21,109 nt of DNA from Clostridia bacterium (GTDB taxonomy: Bacteria > Bacillota > Clostridia > Peptostreptococcales > Anaerovoracaceae). The notes beneath the pieces are model-generated. The model saw only the letters and a list, made by a program, of their open reading frames with translations, had not been told where the DNA came from and made no database searches. A program made the position numbers and the translations under genes. Shown piece by piece: positions 1-7,151 of the stretch; the stretch's first letter is position 1, and each line of letters opens with the position of its first letter. The stretch spans positions 1 to 21,109 of the forward strand of contig CAAEEA010000032.1 in assembly GCA_900754795.1 (NCBI GenBank), given 5' to 3'.

Positions 1-186
1 GGCCACGCTGGCCGCCGCGCTGATAAGAATACATATCACGACAATTATAAGTCTGATTCTGTGTTTTTCGAGGTAAGACATGAGCCTCTTGATTGTACCC
101 GGTTTAAATCTGTAGCCGCCTGAAAATCCGGCTCCGAAACCTTTGTTTCTGCCCGCCGGCATCTGGCGAGTCTTATTACTGCTCAT
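1..186 (-). CDS. ABC exporter subunit, N-terminal fragment (cut by window edge)
   Basis: The minus strand opens with ATG at 186-184 and stays open to the edge, giving 62 residues. The product starts with a Gly/Arg-rich cytoplasmic stretch, then a basic amphipathic segment (KPGTIKRLMSYLEKHR) and the start of a hydrophobic helix (LIIVVICILISAAASVA). This is the usual beginning of the second subunit of a heterodimeric ABC exporter. Its start overlaps the end of the upstream ABC gene by 11 bases, so the two are probably translationally coupled. Inference: it is the partner carrying the canonical ATPase site, because the complete subunit next door has a degenerate one. The nucleotide-binding domain lies outside the window, so the family call rests on the N-terminus and the context. 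Confidence 0.75.
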   Translation of the reverse strand, partial: MSSNKTRQMPAGRNKGFGAGFSGGYRFKPGTIKRLMSYLEKHRIRLIIVVICILISAAASVA

Positions 187-1930
187 TTATCCCGCCTCCT
201 TTGTTCTGTGATTCGTAAACTTCTCTGTATATCACGCTATTTTCCATAAGTTCATAGTGAGTTCCCGCCGCCGAGATATGTCCGTCGTCCATTACTATGA
301 TCTGGTCGGCATCCTGAACGGACGCCGCTCTCTGGGCGATTATGATCTTCGTTGTGTCAGGGATTTCTTCCCGGAAAGCCTTTCTTATCATCGCGTCTGT
401 CTTCATGTCGCAGGCGCTGGTAGAATCGTCGAGAATGAGTATCTTCGGTTTTTTGAGCAGAGCTCTGGCGATGCAGAGTCTCTGCTTCTGACCGCCGGAC
501 ACATTGGTTCCGCCCTGTTCTATATATGTCTCATACCCGTCTTCAAACGTATTTATGAACTCATCCGCGCAGGCAAGCTCGCACGCGTGGCGCATCTGAG
601 CGTCTGTGGCGTTTTCGTTTCCCCAGCGCAGATTTTCCGCTATGGTGCCCGAAAAGAGAGTGTTTTTCTGAAGAACCATGGCCACCTGGTTTCTCAGGCT
701 CTCGATATGATATTTCCTTACGTCTACGCCCCCTACTTTGACGCTTCCGGCAGTAGCGTCATACAGCCTCGGTATCATCTGAACAAGACTTGATTTGGCC
801 GATCCGGTAGCGCCTATTATACCTACCGTCTGCCCGCTTTTTATGTGCAGGTTTATGCCGCTTAAAACTTCTTTTTCTCTGGCGTGACCGTAACTGAAAT
901 GCACATCTTCAAAATCTACGGATCCGTCTTTAACTTCAAAGACAGGATCTTCAGGATCGTGCAGGTCGCTTGTCTCATCTAAGATCTCTACTATACGTTC
1001 GCCGGAAGCTCTGGCCATGGTGAGCATGACAAAGATCATGGAGATCATCATCAGACTCATAAGTATCTGCATGGAGTAAGTTATAAGGCTTATCAGCTCG
1101 CCGGTGGAAAGTCCCAGCGCCGCGTCATTGCCGCAGGCAACTATCGCCCTCGCTCCGAACCACGAAAGCAGCAGCATCGTCAGATACATGCAGAACTGCA
1201 TGAGAGGATTGATAAACGCCATTATCTTTTCTGCTTTTGAAAAGTCTGTATATATGCGAGTCGAAGTTCCGCCGAACTTTTCAATCTCGTGTTCCTGCCG
1301 GTTAAACGATTTGACTACTCTGATACCGGCAAGGTTCTCCTGCACAACGTTGTTGAGCCTGTCATAAGTTTTAAATACACGATTGAATATGGGATGGACC
1401 AGTCTTATCATCACCGCGAGTCCAACAGCCAGAAGCGGCATGACGCACAGGAAGACAAGTGAGAGTTCCGAGTCTATCCTGAAAGCCGCGATAAGGGCGA
1501 ATATCATCATCCCCGGCGCTCTCATCGCGATCCTTATGAGCATCTGAAACGCCATCTGTACATTGGTGATATCAGTAGTGAGCCTGGTCACTATGCTTGC
1601 GGTGGAAAATTTGTCTATATTTGAAAAAGAAAACTCCTGCACATGGTCATACATATCGCCTCTGAGGTTTTTCGCGAATCCCGCGGCCGCCACGGCGGAA
1701 GTCCTTCCCGCGCCCACTCCGAAAGCCAGGGCTATCAGGGCGGATATGAGCAGAGCGGCGCCGTATCTGATGATATCAGGCATAGAACCGCCGTCTATCC
1801 CCTTATCTATGAGTTCTGCCATTATGAGCGGTATCAGGATCTCAAGTATGACTTCTCCCATCACCAGTATGGGAGTCAGGATGGCCTGTTTCTTGTATTC
1901 ACGCACATGTGAAGCTAATTTTTTTACCAT
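176..1930 (-). CDS. ABC exporter subunit, ATP-binding/permease (degenerate ATP site half)
   Basis: This 584-residue half-transporter has a six-helix membrane domain (about 15-310) fused to a nucleotide-binding domain (about 335-575). Visible motifs are Walker A GATGSAKS at 373-380, Q-loop Gln421, signature VSGGQ at 477-481, and Walker B ILILDD at 497-502. Three residues are non-canonical: Ala378 replaces the last P-loop glycine, Asp502 sits at the catalytic Glu position, and Gln533 (AQR) replaces the switch histidine. That pattern is known for the degenerate subunit of heterodimeric exporters such as TM287/288 and BmrCD. The gene lies between a MarR regulator and the second subunit, so a role in efflux of drugs or toxic compounds across the cell membrane is likely; the substrate is unknown. 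Its ribosome site AAAGGAGG precedes the ATG at 1930. Confidence 0.93.
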   Translation of the reverse strand: MVKKLASHVREYKKQAILTPILVMGEVILEILIPLIMAELIDKGIDGGSMPDIIRYGAALLISALIALAFGVGAGRTSAVAAAGFAKNLRGDMYDHVQEFSFSNIDKFSTASIVTRLTTDITNVQMAFQMLIRIAMRAPGMMIFALIAAFRIDSELSLVFLCVMPLLAVGLAVMIRLVHPIFNRVFKTYDRLNNVVQENLAGIRVVKSFNRQEHEIEKFGGTSTRIYTDFSKAEKIMAFINPLMQFCMYLTMLLLSWFGARAIVACGNDAALGLSTGELISLITYSMQILMSLMMISMIFVMLTMARASGERIVEILDETSDLHDPEDPVFEVKDGSVDFEDVHFSYGHAREKEVLSGINLHIKSGQTVGIIGATGSAKSSLVQMIPRLYDATAGSVKVGGVDVRKYHIESLRNQVAMVLQKNTLFSGTIAENLRWGNENATDAQMRHACELACADEFINTFEDGYETYIEQGGTNVSGGQKQRLCIARALLKKPKILILDDSTSACDMKTDAMIRKAFREEIPDTTKIIIAQRAASVQDADQIIVMDDGHISAAGTHYELMENSVIYREVYESQNKGGGINEQ

Positions 1931-1957
1931 AAACGCAAAATCCCCTCCTTTGATGTG

Positions 1958-2392
1958 TTATCCCTTGATGTTGTCTTTCATGCGTTCAATATATTCGCTG
2001 AGAGTCCGGATCTCTTTTTCCGAGAATCCGGCGGTCAGCCTGTCTTCCATTTTGTCTTTTACGGCTATCATATCCCGCCGCATCTGATCTCCTTTTTCCG
2101 TAACGGTTATTTTTTTCAGTCGGGCGTCTCCGGCAACGCTCTCTCTTGCTACCAGTCCCTTGGTTTCCATAAGAGAAAGAATCTTTGAAGCCGTGGATCT
2201 TGTAATGCCGAAATTCTCCTCGAAATCTTTCTGGAACACGTCCTCGTCTTTGTGATCGTGAAGGTAAAAAAGCACGTAGCTGTTAGCCATTGAAACTTTC
2301 ATAAGTTCACTGTGAATGTCTTTTTCGAGATTTCTCCTGATAAAATGGTTCAGGATTGCCAGTTGTTTGCCTATTTCGTAATTTTTTTCCAT
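1958..2392 (-). CDS. MarR family transcriptional regulator
   Basis: This 144-residue protein has the usual MarR length and order: an N-terminal dimerisation helix, a winged helix-turn-helix at about 50-105 (KDFEENFGITRSTASKILSL, then a basic wing with DARLKK), and long C-terminal dimer helices (MKDNIKG at the end). MarR proteins are dimeric repressors released by small ligands or oxidants. The gene is the first of an operon with the two ABC exporter genes (27-base gap to the next ORF), so it probably represses its own promoter and efflux. A ribosome site (AAGGCGG) precedes the ATG. The promoter at 2446-2474 overlaps one arm of an inverted repeat that could be its operator. The ligand cannot be read from the sequence. 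Confidence 0.92.
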   Translation of the reverse strand: MEKNYEIGKQLAILNHFIRRNLEKDIHSELMKVSMANSYVLFYLHDHKDEDVFQKDFEENFGITRSTASKILSLMETKGLVARESVAGDARLKKITVTEKGDQMRRDMIAVKDKMEDRLTAGFSEKEIRTLSEYIERMKDNIKG

Positions 2393-2439
2393 GTTTCCGC
2401 CTTTGTTTTATTTTTGTCTTATATCAAACTGTTTTACAT

Positions 2440-2523
2440 TCAACAATTATAGCCTTAAAGTTCTTTTCCGTCAAGGTGATTTTGTGGCGATCGTATGAAA
2501 ACTGAATGCAGTTTAATTGTTGA
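2440..2523. repeat. 10-bp inverted repeat, candidate MarR operator pair
   Basis: TCAACAATTA at 2440-2449 recurs as its exact reverse complement TAATTGTTGA at 2514-2523. The arm centres are 74 bases apart, close to seven helical turns. The left arm overlaps the -10 box and start region of the MarR promoter. A further small dyad, AAACTG-4-CAGTTT, lies at 2499-2514 next to the right arm. Binding by the MarR protein or by the divergent LysR is inferred from position only. Confidence 0.45.
2446..2474 (-). promoter_or_regulatory. Sigma-A promoter of the MarR-ABC operon
   Basis: On the minus strand, TTGACG (2474-2469) and a perfect TATAAT (2451-2446) are separated by 17 bases. Transcription should start near 2439, about 47 bases upstream of the MarR ATG. 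Confidence 0.85.
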
Positions 2524-2586
2524 TACGCAGACATTAAAGTACCGTTTTTAAACTGTCAGATGATAAAATTCAACTGTAAGCTTGAT

Positions 2587-2615
2587 TTGAACGTCTGAAA
2601 GTCGTATGATATAAT
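2587..2615 (+). promoter_or_regulatory. Sigma-A promoter of the LysR gene
   Basis: TTGAAC (2587-2592), a 17-base spacer and a perfect TATAAT (2610-2615) lie just upstream of the LysR start. A ribosome site AGAGAGG follows at 2628-2634, eight bases before the ATG at 2643. A strong, complete expression signal argues that this gene is still used despite its frameshift. Confidence 0.85.
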
Positions 2616-2642
2616 CACTGAAAACAAAGAGAGGTATAAAAG

Positions 2643-3552
2643 ATGTACAATCCGCTGCTTGACTGCCTTATATATGTAGCCGAAACAGGTACTTTTACAA
2701 AGGCCGGCGAGATCATGTCAATCTCGGCGACGGCCGTTATGAAACAGATAAACGCGCTTGAAAAGCATCTTGATCTTAAACTGTTTAACCGCAGCAATCA
2801 GGGAGTATCTCTGACGCCGGCCGGGCGCGAAGTCTACTCTTTTGCCGTTAAGATAAAAAAAAAGCTCCTCGGATTTTCTTGAAGATCTTCGCCACAGAAC
2901 CGATCCCGACTCCGCCGTCCTGCGGATAGGCTTTTCCATGCTGCGTCCCTGCGAGCCCTTTTTAAATCTATGGTACAGGATCCGCCATCAGTTCCCCGCA
3001 TATTCTCTTAGCCTTGTTTCTTTCAGCGACGATCTCACCGGATGGATGTCCGGCGCGTCAGGAGCCGAAAATGATTTTGACATAGCGGTGACCGTCTGTG
3101 ATAAGGATCGTGTGCCTGAGAACATGAGCTTTCTTCCCATAGGCCGGTACGGCATATGCTGCGCCATGTCCCGGAGCAGAGACATGGACGCCGGTTCCCG
3201 CGGCCTGCCTCCCGCCAGGCTGTCCGCGGAACATCTCCGGGGACGGACAGTCCTCATGCCTAAACGCGGCCTTTATGCCGAGCTTGATGGTTTAAGGGAC
3301 CGGCTTTGTTCTGAAGCTGACATCAGTATTGAAGATACGGAAGATCTCTACAGCCACGAAGCCCTCGCCATATGCCGCAACACAGATAAGCTCCTCATAT
3401 CTCCCGATTGCTGGCACGGCGCGGATCCGTCGCTGATACTTTTTCCGGTCGAACCTCCCCTTGGCCTGACTTTCGGACTTATGTACCGCGAAGACCCGGT
3501 CGAACCCGTGAAAAGAGTTATTGCCGCTGTCAGGGAAGAAGCAGGCATATGA
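2643..3552 (+). pseudogene. LysR family transcriptional regulator, split by a frameshift in an A9 run
   Basis: The first 70-odd codons encode a clear LysR DNA-binding domain (LDCLIYVAETGTFTKAGEIM, then a recognition helix with ISATAVMKQINALEKHL and the LTPAGREV ending). The frame then closes at TGA 2880-2882. The second half is open in the next frame from the A run (2855-2863) to TGA 3552 and encodes the hinge and effector-binding domain (RIGFSMLRP onward to AAVREEAGI). Removing one A joins the parts as KIKKSSSDFLEDLRHR and yields 302 residues, the normal LysR size. No other lesion is visible. It may be a fresh pseudogene, a sequencing error in a homopolymer, or a gene expressed by slippage. 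It stands alone, divergent from MarR and convergent with the antiporter gene. Confidence 0.85.
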
Positions 3553-3566
3553 AACGGATTATCCGG

Positions 3567-5843
3567 TCATTCCTCATCATCCGCGTATTCAGAAGCCAGT
3601 CTTCCCACGTTGTTGTTCGATCCCATTATCCATACTATATCGCCTTTTGATATTATCATGCTGGCGTTGGGCATGATAACCGGCAGTCCGTTTCTCTGGA
3701 GTCCGAGGACTATGCAGTTCCAGCGCTGACGCATATGGCTGTATTTTATCGGTTTTCCGGCAAAGTCCTCCTGCCCCGTCACTTTTACCGCGCACACGGA
3801 CAGCGCCTTTTCTATATCAGGATAACCGCTTTCCATAAATTCTCTCAGAGTCCGCATCCTCCTGCACGGTTCTGCTTTGATTATCTTATAGAAATTAAGT
3901 ATCGCCCTTTCTTCTCCCACAACATATACTTTATCTCCCGGATGCAGAGAGGCGTTTTCTTTCGGAAGTATGTAAGTATGAGTTCCGCGCCGTATCTTCA
4001 CCACATAAACGTTCACACGCTTTCCCCATTCCATCTTTCCGAGGGCCTTGCCGGTATAGTCGCTGTTTTCAGGAACGATAAACGAAATGATTCTCAGCTT
4101 GTCGTGGAGCCACGTCTGTCTTCCGCCGGAGGCTTCTTCTTTTTCTATGAGCCTCTCGTTAAAATTTCTGAGGAACCTCGTTTCAAGCTGCAGGTACCAG
4201 CCGGTCATACCGTCGTATCTCCCGAGGATCACCATTATTCCTACAACGATAAAAAACAGCCACACCGTGCCGATTCCAAAGAGCACTCTCAGGGGTATCA
4301 TGGCGATCACGGCGATTATGCCCACTTTAATAAGATTCAGAACTGTCAGCGGAAGTCTGAATGATCTTTTTTTCAGCCATAGAGACGTATACAGGTCATT
4401 GTGGAAGTTCATAAGCGGTCCGGTAAACAGCGCTATCCCCGCGTAGATCACGGCGCATGAAATCACCGACGATACTTGGGGCTTCATATGCGCCGACAGC
4501 ACAGGCTCAGCCACATAAGTGATAAATACAGCTATGGCGAGCATCAGTCCTCCGAAAACCGTCACACGCTTAAAGTACTTAACTATATAAAGCTGCCAGT
4601 CATTGTCTTTTTCGCTTTCCGCCTGATCCTCCGCCGTATATCTGTTCAGCCTTGCCAAAACCCTGTCCGGCAGGCGTTTTTCTATCAGCTTTATACATGA
4701 AGGCGCGCACTTGATGAAGAAAGGGGTGGTAAACGTCGTTATCACCGAAACGGAGACCACTATCGGATAAAGGTAGTCTCCCGTCACTTTAAGACTCATG
4801 CCCAGAGAAGCTATAATAAAGGCGAACTCTCCGATCTGAGCCAGAGAAAATCCGCAGCGCAGCGAATTGTCAAGAGTCTGCCCCGAAAGCAGCATACCCA
4901 GTGAAGAAAAGATAAGTTTCCCCACTATGGTCACAAGAGTTATTACCACTATCGGCACAGTGTATTCTACCAGAGTTTCCGGATTTACCATCATCCCCAC
5001 CGACAGAAAGAATACGGCGCCAAACAGGTCTTTAACTCCTCTGGTGAGATGTTCTATCCGCTCTACATGAACAGTCCCCGCCAGAAGCGAACCGGACAGA
5101 AAAGCTCCAAGAGCCGTTGAAAATCCCAGCGCTCCGGCCAGTATCATCATGCCGAAACATACGCCCAGCGATACTACAAGCAGCATTTCGTCATTCATAA
5201 ACCTGATCGTCTTGTTCAGGAAAGTAGGCAGGAAATATATGCCCAGTATGAGCCATATTATCAGGTAGAAGATCATCAGAGATATGCTCCCTATCACTTC
5301 TCCTCCCGAAACGTTCTTGCTCACGGAGATTGTCGACAGGATCACCATCATAAATATCCCCGCTATATCTTCGACTATCAGAGTCCCGAAAACAGGCCCG
5401 GTAAATTTCTGTCCTCTCAGTTTCAGCTCATCAAAGGCTTTGATTATTATTGTAGTGGAACTCATTGAAAGCATACCGCCGAGGAAAACGCTGTCCATGG
5501 TATCAAATCCCAGCATCCTTCCCGCCGCGAATCCGAGCAGCAATATCCCCGCCACTTCAACTATGGCGGTGATTATGGCGGTGCCGCCTACTTTCGCCAG
5601 CTTATGCAGATTGAATTCAAGCCCCAGATGGAACATCAGAAAAATTATTCCTATCTCGCTCCAGGTGCTTATGTTTTCGGTGTCGACAACTGTCGGAAAG
5701 AAAGGAAAGTAAGAACTGAGAAGGAATCCGGCCAGAATATACCCCAGCACCAGAGGCTGTTTTATCATTTTGAACAGTATGGTTATCAGTCCCGCCGTTA
5801 TGAGCATTACGGCAAGATCCGAAATCAGAGCAGGTATATGCAT
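3567..5843 (-). CDS. CPA2 family monovalent cation:proton antiporter with RCK_C domains
   Basis: The 758-residue product begins with a Na+/H+-exchanger membrane domain (about 1-395) containing the CPA2 stretches LSMSSTTIIIKAFDE and FGTLIVEDIAG, the latter carrying the usual core acidic residues. About four further hydrophobic segments (about 430-560) follow, then two soluble TrkA-C/RCK_C-like domains (about 600-670 and 695-750) with typical patterns such as LHPGDKVYVVG and ISKGDIVWIMGS. No RCK_N Rossmann motif is present. Such proteins exchange K+ or Na+ for protons in the cell membrane; the ion cannot be assigned. The start at ATG 5843 is preferred because AAGGAG lies six bases upstream; the TTG at 5846 is only three bases from it. 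The gene follows tRNA-Leu and its terminator with no obvious promoter of its own. Confidence 0.88.
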   Translation of the reverse strand: MHIPALISDLAVMLITAGLITILFKMIKQPLVLGYILAGFLLSSYFPFFPTVVDTENISTWSEIGIIFLMFHLGLEFNLHKLAKVGGTAIITAIVEVAGILLLGFAAGRMLGFDTMDSVFLGGMLSMSSTTIIIKAFDELKLRGQKFTGPVFGTLIVEDIAGIFMMVILSTISVSKNVSGGEVIGSISLMIFYLIIWLILGIYFLPTFLNKTIRFMNDEMLLVVSLGVCFGMMILAGALGFSTALGAFLSGSLLAGTVHVERIEHLTRGVKDLFGAVFFLSVGMMVNPETLVEYTVPIVVITLVTIVGKLIFSSLGMLLSGQTLDNSLRCGFSLAQIGEFAFIIASLGMSLKVTGDYLYPIVVSVSVITTFTTPFFIKCAPSCIKLIEKRLPDRVLARLNRYTAEDQAESEKDNDWQLYIVKYFKRVTVFGGLMLAIAVFITYVAEPVLSAHMKPQVSSVISCAVIYAGIALFTGPLMNFHNDLYTSLWLKKRSFRLPLTVLNLIKVGIIAVIAMIPLRVLFGIGTVWLFFIVVGIMVILGRYDGMTGWYLQLETRFLRNFNERLIEKEEASGGRQTWLHDKLRIISFIVPENSDYTGKALGKMEWGKRVNVYVVKIRRGTHTYILPKENASLHPGDKVYVVGEERAILNFYKIIKAEPCRRMRTLREFMESGYPDIEKALSVCAVKVTGQEDFAGKPIKYSHMRQRWNCIVLGLQRNGLPVIMPNASMIISKGDIVWIMGSNNNVGRLASEYADDEE

Positions 5844-5879
5844 CAAAATCTCCTTGTCTTTTTCGGTGTTTTAACTTGT

Positions 5880-5916
5880 AAAAAACAAACCTGCTTCAAT
5901 CCTGAAGCAGGTTTGT
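5880..5916 (-). terminator. Rho-independent terminator after tRNA-Leu
   Basis: A perfect 13-bp stem (5885-5897 with 5904-5916, six-base loop) is followed on the minus strand by a run of six T. It starts seven bases past the tRNA 3' end and lies about 37 bases before the antiporter start codon. Confidence 0.9.
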
Positions 5917-5922
5917 CAACAG

Positions 5923-6009
5923 TGGTGCGGCCAACGGGACTCGAACCCGTACACCCGTTCGGACACAAGCACCTCAAGCTTGCCTGTCTGCCAATTCCAG
6001 CACAGCCGC
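5923..6009 (-). tRNA. tRNA-Leu (anticodon GAG)
   Basis: This 87-base class II tRNA has an encoded CCA end. The acceptor stem GCGGCTG pairs with TGGCCGC (with two G-U pairs), and the discriminator base is A as expected for leucine. The anticodon stem CAAGC/GCTTG encloses the loop TTGAGGT, giving anticodon GAG. A variable arm of leucine type and the T-loop GTTCGAGTC are present. It has its own promoter and terminator. Confidence 0.96.
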
Positions 6010-6017
6010 ACAAACGG

Positions 6018-6041
6018 GCAGTCATAATTCATGACTGCCTT
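6018..6041. repeat. 9-bp hairpin in the tRNA-Leu leader
   Basis: GGCAGTCAT at 6018-6026 pairs perfectly with ATGACTGCC at 6033-6041 across a five-base loop. It lies between the -10 box and the tRNA 5' end, nine bases from the mature end. It has no good T run on the minus strand. It might be an operator or a leader hairpin; its function is unknown. Confidence 0.5.
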
Positions 6042-6044
6042 TCA

Positions 6045-6073
6045 ATTATACTTTCCCATATCGGATTTGTCAA
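6045..6073 (-). promoter_or_regulatory. Consensus sigma-A promoter of tRNA-Leu
   Basis: On the minus strand a perfect TTGACA (6073-6068) and a perfect TATAAT (6050-6045) are 17 bases apart. Transcription should start near 6038, about 29 bases before the tRNA. This is a full consensus match, as expected for a stable RNA gene. Confidence 0.92.
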
Positions 6074-6118
6074 GTTTTTTTGAAGAATAATTACCGCGTA
6101 TGACCCCAAAGTCTCCTG

Positions 6119-6886
6119 CTATGCTTCAATATACTTGGCCTTTTCTTTTATAAACTCGATGAACTCTTCGTCTCTGCCCTCTTCAAATCCGTTTCTGTCA
6201 AGGATATAATAAGGTTTTTCCCATATCAGGATAAATATCTCAGGGGAGCTTATGCACACGAGAAGGTCATCCAGCGACAGGAATTCATCTTCGTACTCGT
6301 TGTGGAATTCTTCTTCCTCATCGTCTGAGAAAATCGACTTAGGTCTGACCATTTTGCCCGGTCCGTTTTCGGCAACCATTCCCATAAGGGTAACCGGGGA
6401 GCTCTGAGCAAGCTCTATTGGTTCCTCATCCTCTTCATCTGCTGCCGCGTCATTCTCTGCGGTCTCATCGTCTTCGTCGTATTCCTCTTCGCCGTCATCT
6501 TCGTCCTTACGGCGCTTTGCTCTTTCGGCAGGGTATTCTCTGTTGAGCACAAAGAAAAAATTCTCGCTTATACCGTAATCGACGGTAGTGTTTAATCCCT
6601 GGAAATTTTTAGCCGAACCGCGTACAAGGCTTTCGGCCTTAAAACACGCCACGGCCGCGATCACCGCCATAGCCAGACCGCCGAGGGTCATCACGCCTAT
6701 GCCGGAGGAAAATATGGCGATCAGCGACATCACAAGAAAAGATACTGAAAGCACGCCCGCCGCTATTCTGAATGTCCTGGCTTTTTTCTTATACGCGGGC
6801 TGTACCTGCCAGAACACTTCACCGGCTTCATGAGCGATTTCCGGCGTATAGCTCGTCTTATTTTTGAATAGAATCTTGCTGTCCAA
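6119..6886 (-). CDS. Small membrane protein with acidic insert and YcxB-like C-terminus
   Basis: The most likely start is TTG at 6886, six bases after a strong AAGGAGG, giving 255 residues. The upstream ATG at 6967 overlaps the -35 box and can be ruled out. The protein has a short basic cytoplasmic N-terminus, two adjacent membrane helices (about 40-61 and 62-82), a very acidic low-complexity stretch (about 127-165, and again at about 187-202), and a soluble tail. The ending PYYILDRNGFEEGRDEEF resembles the C-terminus of YcxB-like proteins, which are uncharacterised. That match is from memory of the pattern. No enzymatic motif is visible. The gene is monocistronic, sits between two tRNA genes and has a strong promoter. 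Confidence 0.75.
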   Translation of the reverse strand: MDSKILFKNKTSYTPEIAHEAGEVFWQVQPAYKKKARTFRIAAGVLSVSFLVMSLIAIFSSGIGVMTLGGLAMAVIAAVACFKAESLVRGSAKNFQGLNTTVDYGISENFFFVLNREYPAERAKRRKDEDDGEEEYDEDDETAENDAAADEEDEEPIELAQSSPVTLMGMVAENGPGKMVRPKSIFSDDEEEEFHNEYEDEFLSLDDLLVCISSPEIFILIWEKPYYILDRNGFEEGRDEEFIEFIKEKAKYIEA

Positions 6887-6938
6887 GATATGCCTCCTTG
6901 ATAAAAACAGTTCCGGAATATTCTCCGTTACAGAATAT

Positions 6939-6967
6939 AAAATACCAGAAGACCCTGTAATTGTCAA
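6939..6967 (-). promoter_or_regulatory. Sigma-A promoter of the acidic membrane protein gene
   Basis: On the minus strand, TTGACA (6967-6962), a 17-base spacer and TATTTT (6944-6939) precede the gene. The predicted start near 6932 leaves a leader of about 45 bases before the TTG start codon. It also shows that the ATG at 6967 cannot be the start. Confidence 0.85.
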
Positions 6968-7016
6968 GAAATTCGCCCTTTTGCCCCGGCGGCTTATGAT
7001 TCAGTAAATTTTTCTT

Positions 7017-7045
7017 TTGACTTTTGTCTTTTGATTGTGTATAAT
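7017..7045 (+). promoter_or_regulatory. Sigma-A promoter of tRNA-Arg
   Basis: TTGACT (7017-7022), a 17-base spacer and TATAAT (7040-7045) lie 29 bases before the tRNA. It is divergent from the acidic-protein promoter, with about 50 bases between the two -35 boxes. Confidence 0.9.
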
Positions 7046-7074
7046 AATTATCTGTAGCGAACAACTTTATATTT

Positions 7075-7151
7075 GCGCCATTAGCTCAATTGGATAGAGT
7101 GTCTGACTACGAATCAGAAGGTTGGGGGTTCGAGCCCCTCATGGCGCACCA
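7075..7151 (+). tRNA. tRNA-Arg (anticodon ACG)
   Basis: This is a 77-base tRNA with encoded CCA. The acceptor arms GCGCCAT and ATGGCGC pair fully. The D-arm reads TAGCTCAATTGGATAGAG, the anticodon stem TCTGA/TCAGA encloses CTACGAA (anticodon ACG, read with inosine), and the T-loop is GTTCGAGCC. ACG is the standard arginine CGN decoder in bacteria. Confidence 0.97.

Noticed and set aside
3553..3566. Terminator between the convergent LysR and antiporter genes
   Set aside because: Only a 5-bp dyad (CGGAT/ATCCG) is seen, with no T run on either strand, so it is not reported as a terminator.
5844..5922. Riboswitch or T-box leader before the antiporter
   Set aside because: The space holds only a simple terminator hairpin directly after a real tRNA-Leu gene; no T-box (TGGNACCGCG) or riboswitch core is present.
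6887..6967. N-terminal extension of the acidic membrane protein from ATG 6967
   Set aside because: The ATG overlaps the -35 box of its own promoter and has no ribosome site; the TTG at 6886 has AAGGAGG at the right distance.
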